From contig NZ_QUMT01000001.1 in assembly GCF_003387155.1 (NCBI RefSeq), forward strand, positions 1,739,858 to 1,803,857: a stretch of 64,000 bases of DNA. The letters run 5' to 3'. Positions 44,740 to 54,000 of the stretch are shown one piece after another. The translations under genes and the position numbers were made by a program. Origin of the DNA: Roseateles depolymerans (lineage in GTDB: Bacteria; Pseudomonadota; Gammaproteobacteria; Burkholderiales; Burkholderiaceae_C). Under the pieces are notes generated by a model. That model saw only the letters and a list, made by a program, of their open reading frames with translations, was not told the origin of the DNA and did no database searches. Position 1 is the first letter of the stretch; each line of letters opens with the position of its first letter.

Positions 44740-47583
44740 GTGCAGACAGAGCAGGCGTTCAGGTTTGGCGAGTTCCAGCTGCTGAAGCAGCGCCGACTGC
44801 TCCTGGAGAACGACCGGGCCGTTCGCTTGGGCAGCCGCGCGCTGGACCTCTTGACGGCGCTGCTCGAGCATGCCGGCGACATCGTCAGCAAGGAAGCGCT
44901 GATGGCCTATGCCTGGCCCACCGCCGTGGTGGAGGAGACGAGCCTTCGTTTCCATCTGTCGTCTCTGCGCAAGGCGCTGGGGGATGGCCAGCAAGGTCGG
45001 CGCTTCATCGCCAATGTCAGCGGCCGGGGCTATTGCTTCGTGGCGCCTGTGCAGAGGCTCCAGCAGGCCAGCGACACGGACGCCCCCACAAAGAACAGTG
45101 CCCACAATCTTCCGGTCCGACTGACCCGCATCATTGGGCGGTCCGACCTGATCCAGCGGATGGCCCACCTGTTGTCCGAGCGCCGCTTCGTCACCATTGC
45201 CGGCCCCGGCGGGATGGGCAAGAGCACGCTGGCCATGGCCGTGTGTGAGGACGTGCTGCCCCACTATCCGGATGGGGTCTGGTTCGTGGACCTGTCCCCG
45301 CTGTCCGACGGGGCCCTTGCGGTGGGCGCGCTCGCGACAGCGCTGGGCATTTCCGTGGACGAATCGGACCCGATGCGGCGGGTCGGTGAGTTCCTGAAAG
45401 AGAAGCGCCTGCTGATCTTCCTGGACAACTGTGAGCACCTCATCGATGCCGCCGCCGCGCTGGCAGAAAACCTGCTGGCGTCGGGCCGGCAGGTGCATGT
45501 GCTGACCACGAGCCGCGAGCCTCTGAGTGCCTGCGGCGAATGGCTGCAACGACTGCCGCCGCTGGAGGTGCCCGCCCGCTCCAACCCAAGCGACCCATCG
45601 GTCTCATCTGTCCCCGTCACCGCCGCGCAGGCCCTGGCGTCATCGGCGGTTCAGCTCTTCGTGGAGCGGGCGACCGCCAGCCAGGACAGCTTCGAGCTGA
45701 CCGACCAGGACGCCCCCGGCGTCGTGGACATCTGCCGGCAGTTGGACGGCATGCCCCTGGCCATCGAACTGGCCGCCGCCCACATCAACGCGTTTGGCGT
45801 CAGCGGTCTGCTGGCGCAGATGGAACGTCGTCTTCCCCTGGGCGGGCAGGTGCGGCGAGCGGGGCCTCGGCGCCATCAGACCCTTCGAGCGCTGCTGGAT
45901 TGGAGCTTCGACCTGCTGTCCACGCCGGATCAACGGCTTCTGGGCCGTCTGGCGGTGTTCACCGGCCCGTTCACCATGGACGCAGCCATGGCGGTGTGCG
46001 CCGACCCGCAGCGCCGCGGACCCGAGATCCTTCTGGGCATGGAGTCGCTCGCGTCCAAATCCCTGGTGCTGGTGTTGCCCCGCGCCGGGGAGATGCATTA
46101 CCGACTGCTCGACACCACCCGCTCCTATGCCATGGAGCGGCTGGAGGCGATGGGCGAGCAGGGCACGTTGCGCGAGCGGCAGGCGCACTATCTGTGCGAG
46201 GTGATGGCGCAGGCGGAACGCGACTGGACGGTGCTCGGTCGGGCTGAGTGGATCGCGACCTACAGCCCCTTTGTGGATGACGTGCGCGCGGTGCTGGATT
46301 GGACGTTCACCACGCCGGAGGGCGCCCTGGCCGCCGTTCGGCTGACCTCGCTGTTCTTCACGATGGCCAATGCGCTGTCGTTCCAGTCGGAGCTGCAGCA
46401 GCGGCTTGAATGGGCGATGGAGCGCTACAGCGCCCTCGGTGTGCAGGAGCCGGCGCTTGAATTCAGGCTCTGTGCCTTGACCTCCCTGTCCCTGACGCTG
46501 GCCAGCGGTCCCAATGCCAGGGCGGACGCCCTGCTGACGCGGGCCCGGGCGCTGGCCGACCAGATGGCCGCGCCGCAGCAGCAGGTGGAGGCGATCCACC
46601 AGCTGTTTTCCGCAGCGGTGTACGCCGGGAACTCCGCGCTGGCGCGCATCCATGCGGATGCCCTGAGCGAGCGGGCCACCCGCTGCACGGACGTCGCCGT
46701 GGCCTTGGCCGCCGACCGGGCCCAGGCGCATGTGTCCCTCCTGATGGGAGAACTGGCAGCGGCCCGGCGCCTGATGGAGCGGGTGATGCGTTACCCGATG
46801 CTGCAGATGCCGGCCGGCCCGCCTTATCCCATGTCTCAGAGCGTGTCCATGCGCATGCTGCTGGCACGCGTGTTGTGGCTGGAGGGCCTGGCGGAACAGG
46901 CGCTGGATGTGGCGCAGCAGGCGCAACAACTGTCGGCGTCGGAGAATACGTTTTCGCAGGGCCTGGTGATGTCGTGGGCGATCTGCCCGGTGGCCCTTTG
47001 GACGGGAGATCTGCAGCAGGCGAGGGCGGCGATCGAGAGGCTCAAGCAGGACGCGCTGCGATATGACTTCGCCCTGCAGGGCTCCTACGCGGACGAGTAC
47101 GAGCGCGTGCTGGGCCATCGGTCGGGCGCGCCTGTGGAGACGTCCGTTGCCGGGGATCGCGCGCAGGGGCGAGGGCGCGTGTCGGTCAGCGGCCCGCTGG
47201 CCGACTTCATGGCGACCCTGGGGGAAGCGTTCCTCAGCGACGTGGCCGTGGCTCGGATGGAGTCGGGCCAGGCGCCGTGGTGTGCGCCTGAGGTGCTTCG
47301 CTCGCTGGGTGAGCGGGCGCGCGCGGCTGGCCGTGACGACGAGGCTGTGTCCTTTTTTGAGCGTTCGCTCGGCATGGCCCGGCAACAGGGCGCGCTGGCC
47401 TGGGAGCTTCGTGCCGCCAGCAGCATGGCCCGGCTGTTCAGGGACCAGGGCAGACCGGCGCAAGGGAAAGACTTGCTGCGGACCGTGTTCGAGCGCTTCA
47501 CCGAGGGCTTCGAAACGGCCGACCTGATGGCGGCCGCCCGGCTGCTGGGCGAACTGGATCCGGCGGCTCGCCCTCACTCCTAG
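44740..47583 (+). CDS. Winged-helix regulator with NB-ARC/STAND-like ATPase, paralogue of the neighbour
   Basis: A 947-residue protein with the same three-part plan: winged helix (FRFGEFQLLKQRRLLLENDRAV, WPTAVVEETSLRFHLSSLRKALG, RRFIANVSGRGYCFVAP), STAND-type ATPase with Walker A GPGGMGKST, Walker B LLIFLDNCE and VLTTSREPLSACGEWLQRLPPL (quoted in part: VLTTSREPLSACGEW), and a helical repeat C-terminus. The frame is open from ATG 44653, which would add a signal-peptide-like stretch unlikely in a cytosolic DNA-binding protein. GTG 44740 (VQTEQAFRFGEF) with GGGGGAAG upstream fits the winged-helix start. It converges on the efflux operon with three bases between stops. Confidence 0.86.
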   Translation: MQTEQAFRFGEFQLLKQRRLLLENDRAVRLGSRALDLLTALLEHAGDIVSKEALMAYAWPTAVVEETSLRFHLSSLRKALGDGQQGRRFIANVSGRGYCFVAPVQRLQQASDTDAPTKNSAHNLPVRLTRIIGRSDLIQRMAHLLSERRFVTIAGPGGMGKSTLAMAVCEDVLPHYPDGVWFVDLSPLSDGALAVGALATALGISVDESDPMRRVGEFLKEKRLLIFLDNCEHLIDAAAALAENLLASGRQVHVLTTSREPLSACGEWLQRLPPLEVPARSNPSDPSVSSVPVTAAQALASSAVQLFVERATASQDSFELTDQDAPGVVDICRQLDGMPLAIELAAAHINAFGVSGLLAQMERRLPLGGQVRRAGPRRHQTLRALLDWSFDLLSTPDQRLLGRLAVFTGPFTMDAAMAVCADPQRRGPEILLGMESLASKSLVLVLPRAGEMHYRLLDTTRSYAMERLEAMGEQGTLRERQAHYLCEVMAQAERDWTVLGRAEWIATYSPFVDDVRAVLDWTFTTPEGALAAVRLTSLFFTMANALSFQSELQQRLEWAMERYSALGVQEPALEFRLCALTSLSLTLASGPNARADALLTRARALADQMAAPQQQVEAIHQLFSAAVYAGNSALARIHADALSERATRCTDVAVALAADRAQAHVSLLMGELAAARRLMERVMRYPMLQMPAGPPYPMSQSVSMRMLLARVLWLEGLAEQALDVAQQAQQLSASENTFSQGLVMSWAICPVALWTGDLQQARAAIERLKQDALRYDFALQGSYADEYERVLGHRSGAPVETSVAGDRAQGRGRVSVSGPLADFMATLGEAFLSDVAVARMESGQAPWCAPEVLRSLGERARAAGRDDEAVSFFERSLGMARQQGALAWELRAASSMARLFRDQGRPAQGKDLLRTVFERFTEGFETADLMAAARLLGELDPAARPHS

Positions 47584-47586
47584 CGT

Positions 47587-47934
47587 TCATCCGTGGGGCG
47601 ACGGGCGTTGCGTCCGGACGGCTGCGACAAAGCAATATCCCCGGCCCGGCACGTTGACGATGTAGCGCTGGTCATTCTGGCCATCGCCGAGCACTGCGCG
47701 CAGCGCGGCGACCTGGGTACGCAGGGTGGCCTCCTCCACCGCCTGGCAGCCCCAGACATAGGCCATGAGGGCCTGCTTGCTCACCACCTCCCCGGACCGC
47801 TCCACCAGGGCGATGAGCAGGTCCATCGTCCGGCCGCCCAATCGGACCTCACGTTCGCCGTCGAAGAGCAGCCGCTCCGAGCGGTGCAGCGTGAACGGGC
47901 CGAAGGAGAGGGCCTGCTGGATATAGGGGCGCAT
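47587..47934 (-). CDS. Stand-alone winged-helix DNA-binding protein
   Basis: A 115-residue protein consisting only of an OmpR-type winged helix (LSFGPFTLHRSERLLFDGER, RLGGRTMDLLIALVERSGEVVSKQALMAYVW, RYIVNVPGRGYCFVA in parts). It closely resembles the N-terminal domain of the adjacent 947-residue regulator (both have VSKxALMAY and VPGRGYCFVA or VSGRGYCFVA) but lacks receiver and ATPase domains. It is the last gene of the efflux operon, 12 bases after the outer-membrane component. It may autoregulate the operon or compete with the large paralogues for sites. Confidence 0.85.
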   Translation of the reverse strand: MRPYIQQALSFGPFTLHRSERLLFDGEREVRLGGRTMDLLIALVERSGEVVSKQALMAYVWGCQAVEEATLRTQVAALRAVLGDGQNDQRYIVNVPGRGYCFVAAVRTQRPSPHG

Positions 47935-47946
47935 GGGGGCGCATGT

Positions 47947-49356
47947 TCAGGGCGAGGCGCGCCGCGTGGACTCGGGTCCGGAGGGGGCCGCATCCTGGCT
48001 CCATCCGCCGCCCAGTGCGCGGTAGACCGAGATCTCCGCGACCAAGGTCTCCGCATGGAGTTGCAGGATGCTCTGCTGCACCGCAAAGAGGCTGCGCTCC
48101 GCCAGGAGTTGATCGAGATAGGAGGCATAACCCTCGGCATACCGCCGGCTGGCGATCTTGTACGACCGCTCCAGCGCCGCGCCCTGCAGTTCTGCTTGCG
48201 CGAGTTGCTCCTGGCTCTTGGAGAGCACGGTCAACTGGGTCTCGACCTCCGAGAGGGAGGTGAGAACGACTTTCTGATAGGTGAGCAACGCCTCGTCGCG
48301 GCGGGCTGATGAGGCGCTGGCCAGTGCCCTCAATTGGCCGCCATTGAAGAGAGGGGCCAGGATGCTGCCGCCCACGGACCAGATCGAGAACGGACCCTGC
48401 CGCAGGATGCTCGAGCTGACCTGGCCGTAGGACGCCGCCAGGTTGAGCGAGGGCAGCAGGCGCGCCCGCGCGGCGGCCCACTGGGCATCGGCCGCCGCGA
48501 CCTGGCTTTCGGCCTGGGCGATGTCCGGGCGCCGGCGCAGCAGTTCGGAGGGAATGCCGATGTCCGGCAAGGGCTGCAGCGACACCTCGAGAAGGGGCAG
48601 CCCCCGCTCGATCGATCCTTCGGTGCGTCCCAGCATCACCCTGAGCACCTGTTCCTGGCGTTTGCGGGCGAGTTCCAGCTGCGGAATCGACTGCGTCGTG
48701 GCGCGCCACTCTGCCTCGGACTGGGCCGTCTCGAGGGCGCTTGCGTAGCCCATCCGCTGCCGCTGGCTGTTGAGCGTCCATGATCGTTCCCGCGATTCGG
48801 CGGTGCGGCGCGCGAGGTCCAGTTGCGCGTCGAGGGCCCGGAGCGTGACGTAGCCACTGGCCACACTGGCGGCCACGCTCAGCGCGACCGCGTCCCGGGC
48901 CTGCCGCATGGCGTCCTCGCTGCGTTCAGCGGCGGCGGTGAGGTCGTGCACGCGGCCCCACAGGTCCACTTCATACGAGGCCCGCACGTCGACTTCGTTG
49001 TTGTGGGAGAGGTAGGGATGCAGGCTGACGCTGCTTACCTGCCGGGAGCGGTTGGCGCCATCGGTCAGCACCACCTGCGGAAGCTCGGAGCCCCGCTGCG
49101 CGGCGGTCATTGCCCGGGCTTCCTGGAGCCTGGCTGTGGCCAGGCGCAGGTCGAAGTTGTTCTTCAGCGCTTCATCCACCAGGGCATCAAGGGTGGGGTC
49201 GTGAAACCCGCGCCACCATTGCGACGCCACCGCGAGGCGGCCGCCCTCCACCTGCCAAGCAGCGGGTAACTGAACGGACGGCGCGGGGGCCGGTGCCGGT
49301 GTGGCGCAGGCCTGAAGGATCAGCGCCAGTCCGGCGCAAGCCAGCCGCACCCTCAC
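47947..49356 (-). CDS. Efflux outer membrane lipoprotein, NodT/OprM family
   Basis: A 469-residue outer membrane factor. The signal peptide ends in a lipobox (LILQAC, acylated Cys at about 17). Family blocks are WWRGFHDPTLDALVDEALKNNFDLRLATARLQEARA (in parts: LDALVDEALKNNFDLRLA), YEVDLWGRV, RRRPDIAQAESQVAAADA and a second repeat ending YLDQLLAERSLF and RALGGGW. Trimers form the exit duct of a tripartite pump with the adjacent HlyD and MFS proteins. Its GTG start overlaps the HlyD stop by four bases (GTGA). Confidence 0.92.
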   Translation of the reverse strand: MRVRLACAGLALILQACATPAPAPAPSVQLPAAWQVEGGRLAVASQWWRGFHDPTLDALVDEALKNNFDLRLATARLQEARAMTAAQRGSELPQVVLTDGANRSRQVSSVSLHPYLSHNNEVDVRASYEVDLWGRVHDLTAAAERSEDAMRQARDAVALSVAASVASGYVTLRALDAQLDLARRTAESRERSWTLNSQRQRMGYASALETAQSEAEWRATTQSIPQLELARKRQEQVLRVMLGRTEGSIERGLPLLEVSLQPLPDIGIPSELLRRRPDIAQAESQVAAADAQWAAARARLLPSLNLAASYGQVSSSILRQGPFSIWSVGGSILAPLFNGGQLRALASASSARRDEALLTYQKVVLTSLSEVETQLTVLSKSQEQLAQAELQGAALERSYKIASRRYAEGYASYLDQLLAERSLFAVQQSILQLHAETLVAEISVYRALGGGWSQDAAPSGPESTRRASP

Positions 49357-50432
49357 GATCCAGCCTTCCGGGTGTCCACGCTGGCGACCACGGACAGCCC
49401 GGGCCGGAGCCGGTCGGCATCTTCCTTGGCCAGCTCCAGCACGATACGCACGGGCACACGCTGGGGGATCTTGGTGAAGTTCCCTGTCGCGTTGTCCGCC
49501 CGAATGACACTGAATTCAGAACCGGTGGCGGGGGCCAGGCTCTCGACATGGCCCCGCAGCACCTTGTCGCCCAGCGCATCCACGCGCACGGAGGCGGGCT
49601 GACCCGGCGACATGTGCGCGGTCTGCGCCTCCTTGTAGTTGGCAATCACCCAGAGCCTGGACGGGACCAGGGCCATCATCTGGCTGCCCGGCGTCGCATA
49701 CTGACCGAGCTTGACGCCCACTTCACCCACCCGGCCGGCCTGCGGCGCCCGGATGTTGGTGTGCTCGAGGTCGATCTCGGCCAGCTTGACGGCCGCCCGC
49801 GCCGAGGCCACGTTGGCTTCGATGACGCGCCTGTTCACGATGACGGCCTGCAGATCCTGCCGGGCGAGGGCGCGGTTGGCCGCCGCCTGGAGTTGCGCCG
49901 CCTTGGCCTGCTTCTGCGTGGCTTCCGCCTGCCGCAACAGACCGTGGGTCTGGTCGCGCTCCCGGATCGAGAGGGACCCGTCCGCCACCAGGGCATTGAC
50001 GCGGTGCTCGTCGGCCCAGGCCCGCTCCAGCTGGGCCTCACTGTTCACGCGCTGGGCCTGCGCCATGGCCACGGCCGCTTCGCTGCCCAGCAGCGTGGCT
50101 TCCTTTGCACGGCGCGACTGGATGAAATTGGCCAGATTGGCCTCCTGGGCGGCGAGGGTGGCCTTGGCCTGCTCGAGCTTCTGCGCATAGTTGCCGTCGT
50201 CGAGTTTGACGAGCAGTTGCCCGGCTCTCACGTCCTCGAAGTCCTTGACCAGCACTTGCGCGACATAACCATCCACCTTGGGCGCGATGATGGTGATGCT
50301 GCCCCGTACATAGGCGTCTTCCGTGGTCTGCACGTCGCTGCGAAACGGCGGCAGCTCCCACGCGTAGAGGACAGCCAGAACACCCAGCAAGGCGGGAACG
50401 GTGACAAGAACGAAGGTTCGGGCGGGAATCAT
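49353..50432 (-). CDS. HlyD/EmrA-family periplasmic adaptor
   Basis: A membrane fusion protein of about 359 residues linking the MFS pump to the outer membrane factor. It has one N-terminal helix (FVLVTVPALLGVLAVLYAWEL). The lipoyl/biotinyl half-motifs are TTEDAYVRGSITIIAPKVDGYVAQVLVKD (in parts: AYVRGSITIIAPKVDGYV) and IDLEHTNIRAPQAGRVG. A long coiled-coil hairpin lies between them, then beta-barrel sequence with PGQPASVRVDALGD. ATG 50432 is used; an in-frame TTG at 50459 would add nine residues. Its 3' end overlaps the next gene. Confidence 0.9.
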   Translation of the reverse strand: MIPARTFVLVTVPALLGVLAVLYAWELPPFRSDVQTTEDAYVRGSITIIAPKVDGYVAQVLVKDFEDVRAGQLLVKLDDGNYAQKLEQAKATLAAQEANLANFIQSRRAKEATLLGSEAAVAMAQAQRVNSEAQLERAWADEHRVNALVADGSLSIRERDQTHGLLRQAEATQKQAKAAQLQAAANRALARQDLQAVIVNRRVIEANVASARAAVKLAEIDLEHTNIRAPQAGRVGEVGVKLGQYATPGSQMMALVPSRLWVIANYKEAQTAHMSPGQPASVRVDALGDKVLRGHVESLAPATGSEFSVIRADNATGNFTKIPQRVPVRIVLELAKEDADRLRPGLSVVASVDTRKAGS

Positions 50433-50485
50433 TGGGGCAAGGTGGGTTGGAACGGTCAAGGGGGCAGGGCGCTGTCATGACGCTG

Positions 50486-52153
50486 TCATGGCGCTGGTCG
50501 GAGGGCCGCTGGGGTGCCGACTTGAGCGCTGGATTGAGCGCCGACAGGGGCGCCGGCGGGTGCTCCGGCTTGCGCGCGTGAGGGATCACCCGCCGCGTCC
50601 TGGTCCCGTCGCCGGTCTTTCTGGTGGGCCCGCCAGGTGAGCGCCCCCAGAACGATGAACATGACCACGCCGATGGCGGCAATGCGCTGGAACAGGTCGT
50701 TGTAAGCCAGCACCATCGATTCACGCGTCACCTGCTGCGCCAGCAGCGCCGCGCCTTGCCGCGTGCGCTCGGCGGGATCGCTCACGACCCGCGCGACCGA
50801 GCCGGCCAACTGCGCCAGTCGGGTGCTGACCTGAGGGTCGCCGTACTGGATGTGCTGGGCCAGCGCGGAGTACTGGACGGTTTGCCGCTGCGCCACCGTG
50901 GTGCTCACCCAGGCGCTTCCCAGCAGGCTGCCCAGGTACTGCGCCAGCGTAAACGCCGCGAGAAAGCTCACCAGGTTCTTTCCGCCTTCCGCCATCACCG
51001 GTCCGAAGCCCAGCAGCACGGCGCCCGAGAAGAACGCGGCCAGCCCGGCGGACAGGATGGCCTGCGAAACGTAGAGCTGCTCGGGGCGTGTCAGCGCGGT
51101 GGCGGTGGCGTCGAACAGCGAGCCGCTGATGACCAGCACCAGGGCCAGCAGGCCCAGCACCCGGGGCCCGCGCCGGGCTGCAATCCCGATGCAGGCGATG
51201 AAGCCGAGGAAGGTGGCCGCGGTGACGATGGAAAACAGCGTTCCCATCTGCTCGTTGCTCTGCCCCAGGACGGTCATCAGTCCGACGATGCCCACCGATT
51301 GCTCGGCCAGAACGATGCGGAAGAACAGCACGGCCACCACGAACTGGATCATGAAGGGCCTGACCAGCCAGCGCAGGTCGATCAGCGGCTGGGCGCGATT
51401 CAGGTCGAACAGGACGTAGAGCCCCACCAGGACGATCGAAGCCGCCAGGCATTGGCCGATCCAGTCGGTGTCGGTCCACCAGTAGAGCCGGCCCTGGGAC
51501 ACCGCCACGCTGAGCAGCGCGAGGCCACCGGCGTAGAGCGGAAAGGCCACGAAGTCGCCCCGGGTCCACGACGCTTGAGGCGGCGGCGCTGGCAGGCGGA
51601 TGAGATGAATGGCCGCCAGGCTCAGCAGCGCCAAGGCGACGTCGATCAGGAACAGGCCGTGCCACTGGCCCAGCTCCAGCAGGCTGGGGGACATCACCCG
51701 GGACAGCGGCATGCCCAGTTGCAGGAAGCAAAAGCCCAGCAGCAGTCCGACGACCTGGAACCTGGGGGCGAACGCTTCAATGAGATAGAGCACCGCCAGG
51801 GTGCTCATCACCGGCGACACCGTGCCCAGCATGGCGCGCACCATGACGGCCGAGGACACGCTGTTGGCGGCCAGGTGAAGCGCCGCAGCCCCGAGGAACA
51901 CGCACAAGCCGACAGTGGCGAATCGACTCAGCCCGACATGCAGACGGATCTTCACCAGCAACAACGTGGACGACAGGGCCGCCGCGAAGTACGCGGTGGT
52001 CAGCCAGCTGGCTTCTGCGGCGGTGGCGCCCAGCGCCCCCTGGATATTGGCGAGATTCGAATTGGCCAGATGCAGGCCCAGGCTCTGCGCCAGGCCGATG
52101 ACCGCGCCGGTCACACCGCATCCCACGCGCCGGAGCATCTCAAGAGACGTCAT
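50486..52153 (-). CDS. EmrB-like MFS multidrug transporter (DHA2, 14-helix type)
   Basis: A DHA2-type MFS protein of about 555 residues; the many hydrophobic segments fit 14 helices. The start is MTSLEMLRRVGCGVTGAVIGLAQSLGLHLANSNLANIQGALG (in part), with ASWLTTAYFAAALSSTLLLVKIRLHVGLSRFA over helices 2-3 and RAMLGTVSPVMSTLAVLYLIEAF over the next helices. A C-terminal Ala/Gly/Pro tail (AGAPAGAPVGAQSSAQVG) is low complexity. It is the first gene of the efflux operon, whose product set is an EmrAB-TolC-like tripartite pump. ATG 52153 is chosen over a long unsupported upstream extension. Confidence 0.88.
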   Translation of the reverse strand: MTSLEMLRRVGCGVTGAVIGLAQSLGLHLANSNLANIQGALGATAAEASWLTTAYFAAALSSTLLLVKIRLHVGLSRFATVGLCVFLGAAALHLAANSVSSAVMVRAMLGTVSPVMSTLAVLYLIEAFAPRFQVVGLLLGFCFLQLGMPLSRVMSPSLLELGQWHGLFLIDVALALLSLAAIHLIRLPAPPPQASWTRGDFVAFPLYAGGLALLSVAVSQGRLYWWTDTDWIGQCLAASIVLVGLYVLFDLNRAQPLIDLRWLVRPFMIQFVVAVLFFRIVLAEQSVGIVGLMTVLGQSNEQMGTLFSIVTAATFLGFIACIGIAARRGPRVLGLLALVLVISGSLFDATATALTRPEQLYVSQAILSAGLAAFFSGAVLLGFGPVMAEGGKNLVSFLAAFTLAQYLGSLLGSAWVSTTVAQRQTVQYSALAQHIQYGDPQVSTRLAQLAGSVARVVSDPAERTRQGAALLAQQVTRESMVLAYNDLFQRIAAIGVVMFIVLGALTWRAHQKDRRRDQDAAGDPSRAQAGAPAGAPVGAQSSAQVGTPAALRPAP

Positions 52154-52465
52154 GTCAAACCCTGCGGATGAATGAGGTTGGAGACCCGAAGACTTGGCTC
52201 GGTATTGGGAGGGATCCGCGGCCCGAATGGAATTCGCCACCGTTCCTGCCTGCGCCTCTGCCAAATGGGCTAATCGCGGAAAGAGTGCCGCGCGGCGCAT
52301 CACTCGATGCTCAAATGGAATGCACGGTGACGACGGCAATGGATCGATGTCTAACAATTCTGAACACGCAAGGCTGGCAAAGGCTAATAAGTGACAACTT
52401 GCCCATGCGGAGCGCGGCCGACATCATCAGATTCATTGTCGATGTCATCGGCAGGGAGAGATCTG
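52154..52465. other. Divergent promoter region between efflux operon and oxidase operon
   Basis: These 312 bases separate the leftward pump genes from the rightward regulator-oxidase genes. No gene is supported. The segment 52290-52400 is less GC-rich than its surroundings (GGAATGCACGGTGACG, GTCTAACAATTCTGAAC, AATAAGTGAC), consistent with promoters. GGGAGAG at about 52454 is the ribosome site of the next gene. Confidence 0.5.
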
Positions 52466-53206
52466 ATGCAGCATTTAGAAAACATTCGCGTCCTCATCAT
52501 TCACGAGGAACCCATCGTGGTGGCCGGCCTTCTGGCGGTTCTCAGCACTGAGCCGGGCATGACGGTGACCACGGCGTCCAGCGGTTCATCCTGGCAGCGG
52601 GAATGGGCAGCGCATGGCACGCATTGCGATGTCTTGATTGCCGATTACCACGGCGCATTGGAGACACTCGCAGACCTGAGAAAGACCGGGCGAAAGGAAA
52701 GCCGGATGGTTCCGCCCAGGGTGTTAGTGGTGACCCAACTGTCCCGCGAGTGGGAAGTCCGCATTGCAATGGACGCCGGCGCGTTCGGCTACCTGATGCA
52801 GAACTGCTCGGTGGCGGAGATCGTCGCCGGGGTACGAATGGTCGCCTCCAATCGCCGGTATCTCTGTGGCGCCGTGGCGGAGCGGATCGCCGAGAGTCTC
52901 ACGCGCATGACGCTGACCGCTCGGGAAACCGAGGTGCTGGAACTGCTGCAGCGTGGGATGTGCAACAAGACCATTGCTCGGGACCTGGGCATTGCACCGG
53001 GCACCGTCAAGGCGCATGTGGCGGGCATTCTGGACAAGCTGGGCGCGACCACCCGGACGCAAGCCGTCGCCGTGGCCACCCATCGCGGCTTGTTGCGAGT
53101 CAGTGCCGCGCAACCCTTGCGCCGGTCCACCTCATCGGCCCGGGTCGGCGTGGCAAGGAGCGACGTGTCCGGCCTGCAGGAGCTGGCACCCGCCACGCCC
53201 GCCTGA
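52466..53206 (+). CDS. NarL/LuxR-family response regulator with atypical receiver
   Basis: A 246-residue regulator with a receiver domain (residues 1-130) and LuxR-type helix-turn-helix (about 150-212: LTARETEVLELLQRGMCNKTIARDLGIAPGTVKAHV in parts). Acidic pocket residues Glu14/Glu15 and phospho-acceptor Asp60 (VLIADYHG) are present, and the switch Thr is in VVTQLS. The conserved Lys, usually in GYLLKD, is Gln here (GYLMQNC), so phosphorylation may be altered or absent. It is 35 bases upstream of the first cytochrome gene on the same strand, so it likely controls the oxidase operon. No cognate kinase adjoins it. Confidence 0.88.
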   Translation: MQHLENIRVLIIHEEPIVVAGLLAVLSTEPGMTVTTASSGSSWQREWAAHGTHCDVLIADYHGALETLADLRKTGRKESRMVPPRVLVVTQLSREWEVRIAMDAGAFGYLMQNCSVAEIVAGVRMVASNRRYLCGAVAERIAESLTRMTLTARETEVLELLQRGMCNKTIARDLGIAPGTVKAHVAGILDKLGATTRTQAVAVATHRGLLRVSAAQPLRRSTSSARVGVARSDVSGLQELAPATPA

Positions 53207-53241
53207 TGCCGATCCCACCGACTGCTCTGAAGGTCCGCCCC

Positions 53242-54000
53242 ATGTCGTTCTCCGCCACCGTTCTAAATGCCTTCGCCAGCGTGCTGCTGGTGGGGGGAAG
53301 TCTTGCGTCGCTGGCCTGCGCCCAGGGCGCGGACACCCCGTCCTTCCAGCAACTGGACTCGATGGAGGCGCGGGTCCAGGGGTGCGTGACCTGCCATGGG
53401 CCCAGCGGGCAGGGGACCGGCAGCGGCTATTTCCCACGCATTGCAGGCAAGCCGGCCCAGTACCTGTACAACCAGCTGGTGGCCTTTCGGGATGGGCGGC
53501 GGACGTATCCGCCCATGAATGCCCTGGTGGCCTACCTGCCCGATGCCTACCTGCGGGAGATTGCCGAGCACTTCGCGAGGCAGCGCCCAGACTTCGCGGC
53601 ACGCGAGACCAGCTCTCTGGACGCCGCCACGGTCGCCCGGGGAAAGACCCTGGCGACCGTGGGTGACGTCCAGAAGGGTGTCCCGGCCTGCATGGCCTGC
53701 CATGGGGCCCGCCTGTATGGCGTGGAGCCGGGCATTCCCGGGCTGGTCGGACTGCGGTCCAGCTATATCGCGGCACAGCTCACACGCTGGCGCGTTGGCG
53801 AGCGTCGAGCGCGGGAGCCCGATTGCATGAAGCGTGTGGCAACGCGTCTGACGGATGCGGACATCGCCGCCGTTGCCGGATGGCTGTCTCAGCAGAGCGC
53901 GCCGGTCGATGCAGCACCAGAACCGGCAGCGCTGCAGCGAATGCCTTACGCCTGTGGCAGCCAGCCTCTCGGCGCACAGACCACCGGAGGTGGGCAGTGA
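53242..54000 (+). CDS. Diheme cytochrome c4-type protein
   Basis: A 252-residue exported cytochrome with signal peptide (AFASVLLVGGSLASLACAQG) and two heme c sites, CVTCH (48-52) and CMACH in the second domain. The two domains are homologous c4-like repeats (HGPSGQGTGSGYFPRIAGKPAQYL in parts; HGARLYGVEPGIPGLVGLRSSYIAAQL in parts). It likely donates electrons to the downstream oxidase. GAAGG lies seven bases before ATG 53242. Its stop overlaps the next GTG. Confidence 0.88.
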   Translation: MSFSATVLNAFASVLLVGGSLASLACAQGADTPSFQQLDSMEARVQGCVTCHGPSGQGTGSGYFPRIAGKPAQYLYNQLVAFRDGRRTYPPMNALVAYLPDAYLREIAEHFARQRPDFAARETSSLDAATVARGKTLATVGDVQKGVPACMACHGARLYGVEPGIPGLVGLRSSYIAAQLTRWRVGERRAREPDCMKRVATRLTDADIAAVAGWLSQQSAPVDAAPEPAALQRMPYACGSQPLGAQTTGGGQ

